Counted from the first letter of the stretch, positions 1 through 6,649 are shown. The stretch is 9,372 bases of DNA from Enteractinococcus helveticum (GCF_020742345.1 NZ_DYXC01000150.1:1-9372), one strand, 5' to 3'. Made by a program: numbers and translations. Notes: a model not told the origin generated them from the letters alone.

Positions 1-120
1 CACAAAAGACCGTAGTCAGCCCACTGCCCCAAATGCAGGAACGAAATAGTTCGCCGCCTGTGACCGCATTCTTGCCGAGCGCCCGAAGATAGGCCACGGA
101 AATAGCCGAAGGGGATAGAG

Positions 121-138
121 TATGCGTTATAACACATA
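121..138. promoter_or_regulatory. Near-perfect 18-bp palindrome, candidate operator of the XRE regulator
   Basis: TATGCGTTATAACACATA pairs with its own reverse complement at 8 of 9 base pairs; the only mismatch is 125/134. It lies 34 bases before the start codon of the XRE gene, and CATAAT (135-140) at its right end is a plausible -10 box, so a bound dimer would cover the promoter. XRE-type antitoxins commonly repress themselves through such sites. The palindrome is seen directly; operator function is inferred. No clear -35 box is visible. Confidence 0.6.
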
Positions 139-172
139 ATAAAATGGCACTACAGCGATCCAGGAGACGCCG

Positions 173-505
173 ATGGCCACTCGCTCATTCCGAGATATTG
201 CGACGAAGAACCGCGAAAAATGGAGCGCGAGTGCACATAATCTGGCACAACGCTTATCCGCTCAACTTGAAGCAGAGACCACCGCGCAAGAAGCACTCGG
301 TCGTCAGCTTGCCGAGGCCCGAAAATTAGCTCACCTCACACAGCCGCAGCTGGCCCAGCAAACAGGACTCCAGCAAGCAGACATCAGTCGTATCGAACAT
401 GGCTTAGGCAACCCCACACGAGATACCTTGCTCAAGCTAGCAGATGCTCTGGGCATGGAAATCGTCCTACGGCCTAAAGAAGGAGAGACAAAGGTCCAGA
501 TCTGA
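173..505 (+). CDS. XRE-family helix-turn-helix regulator, HigA-like antitoxin (apparently orphan)
   Basis: A 110-residue DNA-binding protein. Residues about 42-100 form a Cro/CI-type helix-turn-helix domain: TQPQLAQQTG (56-65) fits the first HTH helix and QADISRIEHG (68-77) the recognition helix, followed by the PTRDTLLKLADALG segment typical of HigA/XRE antitoxins. Residues 1-40 are polar, probably helical, and unlike any domain I recognise. The ATG at 173 is chosen because AGGAG (162-166) lies 6 bases upstream; an overlapping frame starting at 144 has no such support. In HigBA systems the toxin gene usually precedes the antitoxin. Here the upstream 172 bases carry a promoter-like palindrome and no toxin, and the downstream gene is convergent housekeeping, so this looks like a solitary regulator or the remnant of a toxin-antitoxin pair. 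The fold is confident; the HigA label is by resemblance. Confidence 0.85.
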   Translation: MATRSFRDIATKNREKWSASAHNLAQRLSAQLEAETTAQEALGRQLAEARKLAHLTQPQLAQQTGLQQADISRIEHGLGNPTRDTLLKLADALGMEIVLRPKEGETKVQI

Positions 506-522
506 CAACCATACTCAGACGC

Positions 523-570
523 ACGTCCACGAATGAGAAAAATCAACCAGAATTTCTCATCCGTGGGTGT
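523..570. terminator. Bidirectional terminator-like hairpin between convergent genes
   Basis: Arms 523-540 and 553-570 pair over 18 positions with 15 Watson-Crick pairs, two G-U pairs and one mismatch (532/561), around a 12-base loop. The uninterrupted inner stem is ATGAGAAA/TTTCTCAT. Exactly 17 bases separate it from the stop of the XRE gene on one side and from the stop of the CCA-adding enzyme on the other, as expected of a shared terminator. There is no U-tract after either arm, so strict intrinsic termination is uncertain; U-less terminators are described in actinobacteria. Confidence 0.6.
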
Positions 571-587
571 CTGGTCAAACTTCGATA

Positions 588-2045
588 CTATTCCTGAGCT
601 TCGGGCTGTTCAGCCCACCAGTCTAATAGCGCCTGCTTGGATGCCTCAAAATCTGAGGGCCCTTCATCTAACCGGCGGTCCAGTAGATACTTATAGGCAC
701 GCCCAACGAGGGGACCGGGCTTGATGCCGAGAATCTCCATAATCTGCTTGCCATCAAGATCCGGCCGGATTGCCGCCAGTTCCTCTTCCTTCGCCAGCTG
801 ATCAATGCGGGCTTCTAGATCATCATAAGCAGCGGCCAAACGACGTGCCTTGCGCTTATTCCGCGTGGTCACATCCGAACGGGTCAACGCATGCAGGTGC
901 TTGAGTAAATCACCGGCATCAGTCACGTAGCGGCGCACGGCCGAGTCGCTCCATTCGCCGTCACCATATCCATAAAACCGCATGTGCAGCTCAACCAGGC
1001 GGGCCACGGCTTTGGTCGTGTCCTTATCAAAACGCAGTTCACGCATCCGTTTGGCAACCATTTTGGCACCAACGACGTCGTGATGACGAAACGAAACCTT
1101 ACCCCCGGCCTCAAAGCGCCGCGTTTTCGGCTTGCCAATGTCGTGCATCAGTGCGGCAAAGCGCAACACGAAATTCGGGGCAGCAAAGTAGTCGGCCTCG
1201 TGGTCGACCGCGTTTTCCATGACCTGCAGGGAGTGCTCGTAAACATCTTTGTGGCGGTGGGCATCATCTTGCGCATCACGCAGGGCGGGCAGTTCGGGCA
1301 GCACAAAGTCAGCAATACCAGAAGCTACCAGCAGTTCCAGTCCACGACGGGGTTTGGGTGCGATCATGAGCTTGACGAGTTCTTCGCGAATACGCTCCGC
1401 AGAGATGATGACAATGCGCGAACCCATGTCTTTCATGGCTTCGGCAACATCGGGGGAGACGGTGACCCCAAGTTGAGCGGCGAATCGTGCGGCACGCATC
1501 ATACGCAACGGGTCATCAGAAAACGATTGCTGCGGGGTGCCCGGGGTTTCCAGTACCCCCGACACCAAAGCTTTTAGCCCGCCAAACGGATCGATGAGTT
1601 CAAAATCCGGCAGACGTAGCGCCATCGCATTGACCGTAAAATCGCGACGGCGCAGATCCTCAACCAAATCGGTTCCAAACACCACCTCGGGTTTGCGAGA
1701 ATCTGGATCGTATTTCTCATCCCGGTAAGTGGTAATTTCCACAATCCAGTCGCCGTACCGAGCACCAATGGTGCCAAAGGCCGCACCGATATCCCATTGC
1801 GCGTGTGCCCAACCGGTCAGAATCTGCTGGATGGCCTCGGGTTTGGCATCCGTGGTGAAATCCAAGTCCGTCACATTCGAACCCAAAAACATATCGCGCA
1901 CCGGCCCACCCACTAGGGCGAGCTCGTATCCGGCGTCATCAAAACGCTGCCCGAGTTCTATCACGAACTTGGGCAGAGCGACGTCGTCGGGAAAACCGGC
2001 CGGTAATGGCACGGTCGCGTATGTGGTTTCAGTGTGCTTGGACAT
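588..2045 (-). CDS. pcnA: CCA-adding tRNA nucleotidyltransferase (class II, with HD domain)
   Basis: Adds or repairs the 3'-CCA end of tRNAs in the cytoplasm using CTP and ATP. This gene is usually labelled pcnA in actinobacteria although it is a tRNA enzyme, not a poly(A) polymerase. The nucleotidyltransferase head carries LVGGPVRD (44-51) and the metal-binding pair D60/D62 in TDLDFTTDA. Next come RRDFTVNA (133-140) and the DDPLRMMRAARF segment (177-188), which are conserved in the family's head and neck. A metal-dependent phosphohydrolase HD domain follows, with H263 in HRHKD, H271 in YEHSL and H301-D302 in ALMHDIGKPKTR. The 485-residue length is normal for the actinobacterial family and no key residue is missing. 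The ATG at 2045 lacks a clear Shine-Dalgarno sequence. The gene is divergent from the NUDIX gene, the same arrangement as pcnA and Rv3908 in mycobacteria. Confidence 0.95.
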   Translation of the reverse strand: MSKHTETTYATVPLPAGFPDDVALPKFVIELGQRFDDAGYELALVGGPVRDMFLGSNVTDLDFTTDAKPEAIQQILTGWAHAQWDIGAAFGTIGARYGDWIVEITTYRDEKYDPDSRKPEVVFGTDLVEDLRRRDFTVNAMALRLPDFELIDPFGGLKALVSGVLETPGTPQQSFSDDPLRMMRAARFAAQLGVTVSPDVAEAMKDMGSRIVIISAERIREELVKLMIAPKPRRGLELLVASGIADFVLPELPALRDAQDDAHRHKDVYEHSLQVMENAVDHEADYFAAPNFVLRFAALMHDIGKPKTRRFEAGGKVSFRHHDVVGAKMVAKRMRELRFDKDTTKAVARLVELHMRFYGYGDGEWSDSAVRRYVTDAGDLLKHLHALTRSDVTTRNKRKARRLAAAYDDLEARIDQLAKEEELAAIRPDLDGKQIMEILGIKPGPLVGRAYKYLLDRRLDEGPSDFEASKQALLDWWAEQPEAQE

Positions 2046-2051
2046 GGCGTT

Positions 2052-2081
2052 TTGACAGTTTCGTTCGGGTTTACGGATAAT
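2052..2081 (+). promoter_or_regulatory. Consensus-like promoter for the NUDIX-murJ operon
   Basis: TTGACA (2052-2057) and GATAAT (2076-2081) are separated by 18 bases, close to the housekeeping sigma consensus. Transcription would start near 2088 and leave about 68 untranslated bases before the NUDIX ATG. The -35 box sits only 7 bases from the pcnA start codon, on the opposite strand, so transcription from here would meet any pcnA promoter head-on. The match is seen directly; activity is inferred. Confidence 0.5.
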
Positions 2082-2142
2082 ACATGTGAAATTTTCCCCA
2101 CCCGTGTTGCACGTGGGGCATGCCTGGTGTGGTGCAACGGGC

Positions 2143-2155
2143 TAGAGTGGATTAT
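2143..2155 (+). promoter_or_regulatory. Possible second -10 box giving a leaderless NUDIX mRNA
   Basis: TAGAGT (2143-2148) fits the actinobacterial TAnnnT -10 pattern and ends 7 bases before the ATG at 2156, the spacing expected when transcription starts on the A of the start codon. No Shine-Dalgarno sequence precedes that ATG, which supports a leaderless start. The -35 region is poor. It also argues for 2156 over the in-frame ATG at 2120. Confidence 0.35.
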
Positions 2156-3124
2156 ATGTCCCAACGCCCCCGCGGTGCCGCTGATCGCACCCCACCCAAT
2201 GTCTGGGGCACCTCTGCGTCCGCACGCCGCCGGATCCGCCGCGACCCACAAACGGGGCGGCTTCGAGGCGAAGTCCTCAACGTTGCCGGACAAATACCCA
2301 CTGTACGAGAAATTTCGGCCGGCGGCATGGTCGTACGCGAACACCGTGGCATACACCAAGTAGCCATTATTGCACGCTATAACCGTGGGGGACGACTCGA
2401 ATGGGTGCTACCCAAGGGGCATCCAGAGGGCGAAGAAGACCACCACGAGGCCGCCATTCGCGAGGTCGCCGAAGAAACCGGCATCTCCGGCGACATCCTG
2501 ACCCATCTGGGACACATCGAATACACGTTCACGGTGCCGGGACGACGCATCCACAAAACCGTACATCACTTCTTATTGCGCGCCACCGGCGGGGAGTTGA
2601 CCATCGAAAATGACCCGGATCAAGAGGCCGTGGACGTCGCCTGGGTCGACGTCGATCGCCTCACCGGGCGCCTCACCTTCATCAATGAACGCCGCATCGT
2701 GGAGCTTGCCCGCGAACTGATGGCCGAATTCTTTGACATCTCACCACCACCGGCCACCGTGCGCCCGCGCCGGGTGGTCCCGATGACCCGCAGATTACCC
2801 TCCGGGCTGATTCCACCGCAGTTTCGTAACGACGACGAAACACTCCGAAAACCCCCAACACCGTATGAGCTCGCCCAGAAACTGGCGCGCGCCCAACAGC
2901 CGGTTCAGCAGCCCGACGAGCCCGACACCCCCGACTCGGAGCATGACACCCAGCGTTTAGCATTAGAATCGGACGAGTCCACAGCATCCAGCCAGTCCCA
3001 AGACTCGCCTGATAGCCTGCCCAAGGACTCCGCATCGGACGCGGTTTCCGAACCCGCTGAGCAGCCGAAGATCCCCAAACCCTCGGCCGCACTGTTTAAG
3101 AAACGCCAAACACCAAACACATGA
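2156..3124 (+). CDS. NUDIX hydrolase (MutT4/Rv3908-like) with a long disordered C-terminal tail
   Basis: NUDIX enzymes hydrolyse a nucleoside diphosphate linked to another moiety; the substrate here is not readable from sequence. The complete NUDIX box (G-x5-E-x7-REVAEETGI) spans residues 88-110, preceded by EWVLPKGH, and holds all metal-binding glutamates. The N-terminus is Arg-rich (ARRRIRRD, about 23-30). After residue about 198 comes a roughly 120-residue Pro/Ser/Asp/Glu-rich tail with no visible domain, ending in a short Lys/Pro segment. The start at 2156 is preferred over the in-frame ATG at 2120 because of the TAnnnT box just upstream and because residues before it look non-conserved. 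The stop overlaps the murJ start (ATGA), implying a shared transcript and translational coupling. By synteny it corresponds to Rv3908 of M. tuberculosis. The family call is firm; the exact start is uncertain. Confidence 0.9.
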   Translation: MSQRPRGAADRTPPNVWGTSASARRRIRRDPQTGRLRGEVLNVAGQIPTVREISAGGMVVREHRGIHQVAIIARYNRGGRLEWVLPKGHPEGEEDHHEAAIREVAEETGISGDILTHLGHIEYTFTVPGRRIHKTVHHFLLRATGGELTIENDPDQEAVDVAWVDVDRLTGRLTFINERRIVELARELMAEFFDISPPPATVRPRRVVPMTRRLPSGLIPPQFRNDDETLRKPPTPYELAQKLARAQQPVQQPDEPDTPDSEHDTQRLALESDESTASSQSQDSPDSLPKDSASDAVSEPAEQPKIPKPSAALFKKRQTPNT

Positions 3125-4866
3125 CCGAAACCCAGCAGGCCACCGAGCCACACCACGACCCCAAAGACGCCTCCCGCAGTAAATCCGCCGGTGCCAAAGC
3201 CTCGGCAATTATGGCCGCGGGCACCATGATCTCACGCGTCCTGGGATTCGCCCGCACCTCCCTGCTGGCCATCGCCATCGGCTCCACAGCCCTGGTCGGT
3301 GACGTTTTCGAAACCGCCAACACCATCCCCAACGTGATCTACATGCTGCTGGCCGGCGGTGTATTCAACGTGGTGTTAGTTCCACAAATCATCAAACAAG
3401 CCAAAAAGCCCGATCGCGGCGCCGACTACACCTCCCGGCTGATCACCCTGGCCGCAATCATCATCGGGGCCTTTACCATCGCCCTGACCTTACTGGCCGC
3501 GCCCATCATCCAGGGTCTCACGCTGGGCTGGTCAGATGCCAAACTCGCCCTGGGTACCGCCTTCGCGCTGTGGACGCTGCCCCAAATCTTCTTCTACGGC
3601 ATGTACGCCGTGATCGGCCAGGTACTCAACGCCCACGGCCGCTTCGGGGCCTATATGTGGGCACCGGTGGCCAATAACGTCATCGCCATCGCCTTCATCC
3701 TGTTCTACATCGTCATGTTCGGACCATACGTGGCCATGCCCGACAGCCAACAATTCGCCGAATGGACGACGACGCACACCATCGTTCTGGCCGGCGGCCA
3801 CACCCTAGGGATCATCATCCAAGCGGTCGTACTGCTCTGGCCGCTCAAACGCCTCGGGCTCGGGCTGCGCCCCAAATTCGGGTGGAAAGGCATGGGCCTG
3901 CGCCACACCGGACAACTAGCAGGCTTCACAATCATCACCATGATGGTCGGCAACATCTCGAATCTGATGATCAACCGGCTGGTCACCGGCGCCACCGAAG
4001 CCCGAACCGCCCTCGATGACCCCTTCGAAAAAGCCGCCATCCCCGGACTCCAGGCCCTCAACGTCGGCCAACTGATCACCGTGCTACCGCACTCGGTATT
4101 CGTCCTGTCCATTGCCACCGTACTGTTCAACCACCTGTCCCGCGCCGTACACGACAACGACCTGGCCACCGTCAAACGCACCACCAACTCCGGGCTGCGC
4201 ACCTTCGCGATACCCATGATGATCTCCGTGGCCGGGATTATCGTGTTAGCCCCAACCATCGCGCGCCTCTTCGCCTCAACTGACACCACCGCCATCGTCT
4301 CCGCCCACGCCATCGCCCAAATCCTGTTACTGCTGGCCCTGGGCATGCCACTGCGTTCAGCCCACTTCTACCTGCTGCGCGTGTTCTATGCCTCCGAAAA
4401 CGCACTGATCCCCATGATCGTCCAAGTCGGTGCCGCCGCCCTGTCACTATCCCTGTCCTACGGGATCGCCCCGTTCGTCCCCATGGAATCCCTGGCTCAC
4501 CTGATTGCGCTGATCTTCACCGGCGTCCACGTGTTCCAACTGGCGCTCACCCACATCCTGGTCAAACGCCACTTCGGCGACTACGGCACCAAAGCCGTGC
4601 TCGCCACCTACATCCGCTCCGGCTGGGCCGCCGTCGTCGCCGGCGTCTTCGGTGTAGCACTGCTCTACCCCATGGGCGGCTACAGCGGCGGCTGGGCCAT
4701 GAGCTCCATCCCCAACGCCGCCATAGCCTGTGCCATCGTCGGCACCGTCATGGTCGCCGTCTACCTGGTGGCCTGCCGCATCTTCGAAGTCACCGAACTC
4801 AACGAGTTCACCGCCCCCGTCACCAACCGCCTGCGCCGCAGCACCAAAACCAACGCACATCGTTAG
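3121..4866 (+). CDS. murJ: MurJ/MviN lipid II flippase
   Basis: Moves lipid II, the undecaprenyl-linked peptidoglycan precursor, across the cytoplasmic membrane. The protein has 581 residues and a long series of hydrophobic segments consistent with the 14-helix MOP-superfamily fold, after a polar N-terminal extension of about 25 residues. The family signature ISRVLGFAR (37-45) contains R39 and R45, which align with the essential R18 and R24 of E. coli MurJ. The following segment NTIPNVIYMLLAGGVF (67-82) matches the TM2 signature, though the E. coli R52/R53 pair is replaced by Y74/M75. It begins inside the NUDIX stop codon and has no obvious ribosome binding site, so translation probably depends on coupling. 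In mycobacteria (Rv3910) the pseudokinase part is fused to this protein; here murJ ends and a separate gene follows after 96 bases. Codons are strongly C-ending, unlike the flanking trxB and parB. Confidence 0.95.
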   Translation: MTETQQATEPHHDPKDASRSKSAGAKASAIMAAGTMISRVLGFARTSLLAIAIGSTALVGDVFETANTIPNVIYMLLAGGVFNVVLVPQIIKQAKKPDRGADYTSRLITLAAIIIGAFTIALTLLAAPIIQGLTLGWSDAKLALGTAFALWTLPQIFFYGMYAVIGQVLNAHGRFGAYMWAPVANNVIAIAFILFYIVMFGPYVAMPDSQQFAEWTTTHTIVLAGGHTLGIIIQAVVLLWPLKRLGLGLRPKFGWKGMGLRHTGQLAGFTIITMMVGNISNLMINRLVTGATEARTALDDPFEKAAIPGLQALNVGQLITVLPHSVFVLSIATVLFNHLSRAVHDNDLATVKRTTNSGLRTFAIPMMISVAGIIVLAPTIARLFASTDTTAIVSAHAIAQILLLLALGMPLRSAHFYLLRVFYASENALIPMIVQVGAAALSLSLSYGIAPFVPMESLAHLIALIFTGVHVFQLALTHILVKRHFGDYGTKAVLATYIRSGWAAVVAGVFGVALLYPMGGYSGGWAMSSIPNAAIACAIVGTVMVAVYLVACRIFEVTELNEFTAPVTNRLRRSTKTNAHR

Positions 4867-4888
4867 TGTGACGCCGTGTTGTCAGATG

Positions 4889-4917
4889 GTCACAGCACCA
4901 GATAGATCACCTAAACT
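4889..4917 (+). promoter_or_regulatory. Weak candidate promoter for the pseudokinase gene
   Basis: GTCACA (4889-4894) and TAAACT (4912-4917) are spaced by 17 bases; the -10 fits TAnnnT and the -35 matches TTGACA at four of six positions. A start near 4924 would leave about 40 bases of leader containing the Shine-Dalgarno sequence. An alternative -35, TTGTCA, lies at 4879-4884. The gene may equally be read through from murJ, since no terminator is visible in the 96-base gap. Confidence 0.3.
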
Positions 4918-4951
4918 AGAGAACAATCTTCAACATCCGCCGACAAACTTT

Positions 4952-4957
4952 GGGAGG
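4952..4957 (+). promoter_or_regulatory. Shine-Dalgarno sequence choosing the GTG start at 4963
   Basis: GGGAGG lies 5 bases before GTG (4963) but only 2 bases before the in-frame TTG (4960). The GTG is therefore the more likely start; the difference is one residue. Confidence 0.65.
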
Positions 4958-4962
4958 TCTTG

Positions 4963-6546
4963 GTGGCCCATATCGACGAAGGTACCGTGCTGGGAGGTCG
5001 CTACGAGATCACCGGTCGCGTCATGGCATCCGCCCAGCAAGATCAAGTCCTCACCGGGTTAGATCAAGTCCTCAACCGGGAAGTCCTCATCCTGGTTGCC
5101 TCCCGTGACAACGCCTCCCAAGCCGCCCAATCCGCCCGCCAACTGGCCACCGGCGAACGCACCAGCTCCATCCAAATCCTCGACCTCGGGCTCTCCGACA
5201 ACCGCACCTACCTGGTCGCCCCCGGCAATGCCGATGTCGAAGACTTCCTGGCACTACTCACCGCCGGCGACGTCTACGTCGAACCGTTTTTCACCGAGCA
5301 CCTGGGCACCGAACTCTTTGGTGAAGCCCGTCAGGCCACGCCCGAAACCTTCGACGACGACGCCGAATACTACCGTGAACTCCAAGAAGAACTCGCCGAA
5401 GAGCCAGACGACTCCAAGCGCCCCGAATTCATCAATAAGCTCTCTGACCGCATCGACAACTGGCTCCAGGAAGACACCGACGCTCAACCCAGGACCCCGG
5501 GTCACACACCCACCAAAGGCGCTGGCGCTGCTCCAGCAGCCGCAGCAGCCTCTGCTGGTGCTACTAACGCACAGCATCGCGATTCCCACTCACGCACCGA
5601 TACCCAACAAGATGAACAGCCCACCGAGGTCGTCAACGACCCAGAAGACGACCAGCGCACCGAGGTCTTCCACCCGGCCGCCGATGAGCAACGCACCGAA
5701 GTGTTCAACCCGGTCACCGAGCAGCAGGACCAGGCCCCCGCGCCAATCCCACCGGCGCACATTAGCCCCAAACCGGAGGGTCAAAAGCCGCGTACCCAAA
5801 CCCCACCGGTCATTCCACCGGCAGCCCCGGAGGAACACACCCCCGATGAGGGCTACGCCATTGAATACACCGATGAGAAGCCACGCTCGGCCGTGGGACG
5901 CTGGATCGCCGGCGTCGCCCTGGTCGCCATCCTGATCGCCGCCGTCGTCATCGGCTTCCGTGTCCTGGGCAGTCCAGAAGATGAACCACCGGTGGCCAAC
6001 GAGCCGACCACACAGGAGCCCGCCGAAGATGAGGGCGATGCCCCAGCTGAGGATGAGGCCGAGGAAGAACCCGCCGGCCCCGAGCCCGTAGCAGCCTCCG
6101 TAGAGCGCATCGTGCCCGATGCCCCCGGGCTCACCAACGAGTACGACGCCGACCTCCCGACAATCGTTGACGGCAACCTGGCCACCGCCTGGCACACGCT
6201 GACCTTTACCACCCCGCAATTCGGTGGCTTCGCCTCCAACCTGGCCCTGGTCGTAGAACTTGAAGAAAAAGCACCGGTATCAGAGATCACCATCGCCCAG
6301 AACCAGGGGTCAGGCGGAGCATTCACCGTGTCCGTAGCCAATGAACCGGATCCAGACGCTGGTGTAGTCATCACCGAAGGATCCTTCACCGGACCGGAAT
6401 ACACGGTCGATGCCCATAATTCCGATGGCGAACCCATCGAAGCTCGCTACGTGATAATCAACTTCACCGAGCTTCCGACCCTGTCAAACACCAATTCGCC
6501 AGAACGACCCTACGGTCTGCGAATTGCCGAGATTGACGTCAACTAA
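4963..6546 (+). CDS. Membrane-anchored pseudokinase N-lobe protein with outside discoidin-like domain
   Basis: Of 527 residues, 12-99 resemble the N-lobe of a Ser/Thr protein kinase: GRYEITGR, then DQVLNREVLILV where kinases have LNRPVAIKV, and IQILDLGLSDNRTYLVAP matching the strand 4-hinge region. The glycine loop is lost, the catalytic Lys position is L44, and no HRD or DFG motif follows, so no activity is expected and the C-lobe is absent. An acidic segment (about 130-170) follows, then an Ala/Gln/Pro linker with three Thr-Glu-Val repeats (217-252). A single membrane helix (about 314-332) has cytoplasm-side Arg before it. An acidic Pro/Glu spacer (337-377) leads to a C-terminal beta domain (about 380-527) with IVDGNLATAWHT and EARYVIINF, typical of F5/8C (discoidin) carbohydrate-binding folds. 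By architecture and position it matches the part downstream of MurJ in Rv3910, which recruits FhaA in mycobacteria. It probably tunes MurJ or cell-wall synthesis; this role is inferred. Confidence 0.85.
   Translation: MAHIDEGTVLGGRYEITGRVMASAQQDQVLTGLDQVLNREVLILVASRDNASQAAQSARQLATGERTSSIQILDLGLSDNRTYLVAPGNADVEDFLALLTAGDVYVEPFFTEHLGTELFGEARQATPETFDDDAEYYRELQEELAEEPDDSKRPEFINKLSDRIDNWLQEDTDAQPRTPGHTPTKGAGAAPAAAAASAGATNAQHRDSHSRTDTQQDEQPTEVVNDPEDDQRTEVFHPAADEQRTEVFNPVTEQQDQAPAPIPPAHISPKPEGQKPRTQTPPVIPPAAPEEHTPDEGYAIEYTDEKPRSAVGRWIAGVALVAILIAAVVIGFRVLGSPEDEPPVANEPTTQEPAEDEGDAPAEDEAEEEPAGPEPVAASVERIVPDAPGLTNEYDADLPTIVDGNLATAWHTLTFTTPQFGGFASNLALVVELEEKAPVSEITIAQNQGSGGAFTVSVANEPDPDAGVVITEGSFTGPEYTVDAHNSDGEPIEARYVIINFTELPTLSNTNSPERPYGLRIAEIDVN
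5611..5718 (+). repeat. Three tandem 36-base repeats encoding 12-residue Thr-Glu-Val units
   Basis: Within the pseudokinase linker, DEQPTEVVNDPE, DDQRTEVFHPAA and DEQRTEVFNPVT follow one another without gaps, placing threonines at residues 221, 233 and 245 with an exact 12-residue period. The DNA copies are clearly diverged, so the protein pattern rather than the nucleotide repeat seems maintained. They lie on the cytoplasmic side of the membrane helix. Confidence 0.85.
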
Positions 6547-6574
6547 CCTGACAGCGAAGCGGAGCTAGGGTAGC

Positions 6575-6601
6575 GGAATATTCTGCACCGCTGTTTACGT
6601 T
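6575..6601 (+). promoter_or_regulatory. SigR/SigH-type (disulfide stress) promoter of trxBA
   Basis: GGAAT (6575-6579) and GTT (6599-6601) are spaced by 19 bases, matching the SigR consensus of Streptomyces (GGAAT-N18/19-GTT). Read the mycobacterial way it is GGAA-N19-CGTT, as for SigH. trxBA is a classic target of these sigma factors. Transcription would start near 6608, leaving about 70 bases of leader. The match is visible; regulation is inferred. Confidence 0.65.
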
Positions 6602-6623
6602 GTCATTGGAAGAACGAGAAGCA

Positions 6624-6649
6624 GTGGGCGCCCTATTCGTTGTGCCCAC
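6624..6649 (+). other. Small hairpin in the trxB leader
   Basis: GTGGGC (6624-6629) pairs with GCCCAC (6644-6649) around a 14-base loop, 18 bases before the trxB Shine-Dalgarno sequence. It could stabilise the 5' end of the mRNA. Six pairs with a large loop can occur by chance, so this is weak. Confidence 0.3.

Noticed and set aside
1..97. Open minus-strand frame running off the left edge (from a GTG at 97, VAYLRALGKN...)
   Set aside because: About 32 codons with no recognisable family, no ribosome binding site and an open frame extending upstream through the palindrome region; it may be the edge of a gene or nothing. Sequence left of the window is needed.
984..1577. 197-codon plus-strand frame inside the CCA-adding enzyme
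   Set aside because: Antisense to a gene with every catalytic motif intact; composition reflects GC-rich antisense openness, and the product has no domain-like pattern.
3705..4346. 213-codon minus-strand frame inside murJ
   Set aside because: Antisense shadow of a conserved membrane protein; no initiation signal and no recognisable domain.
5041..5080. Short direct repeat GATCAAGTCCTCA at 21-base offset
   Set aside because: It encodes DQVLTGLDQVLNR, which fits the kinase N-lobe strands; two similar strands with shared codons explain it without a duplication event.
5096..5935. 279-codon Pro/Ser/Thr-rich frame overlapping the pseudokinase gene on the plus strand
   Set aside because: A +1 reading of C-rich codons that yields monotonous low-complexity protein; the other frame has kinase-like, membrane and discoidin-like segments.
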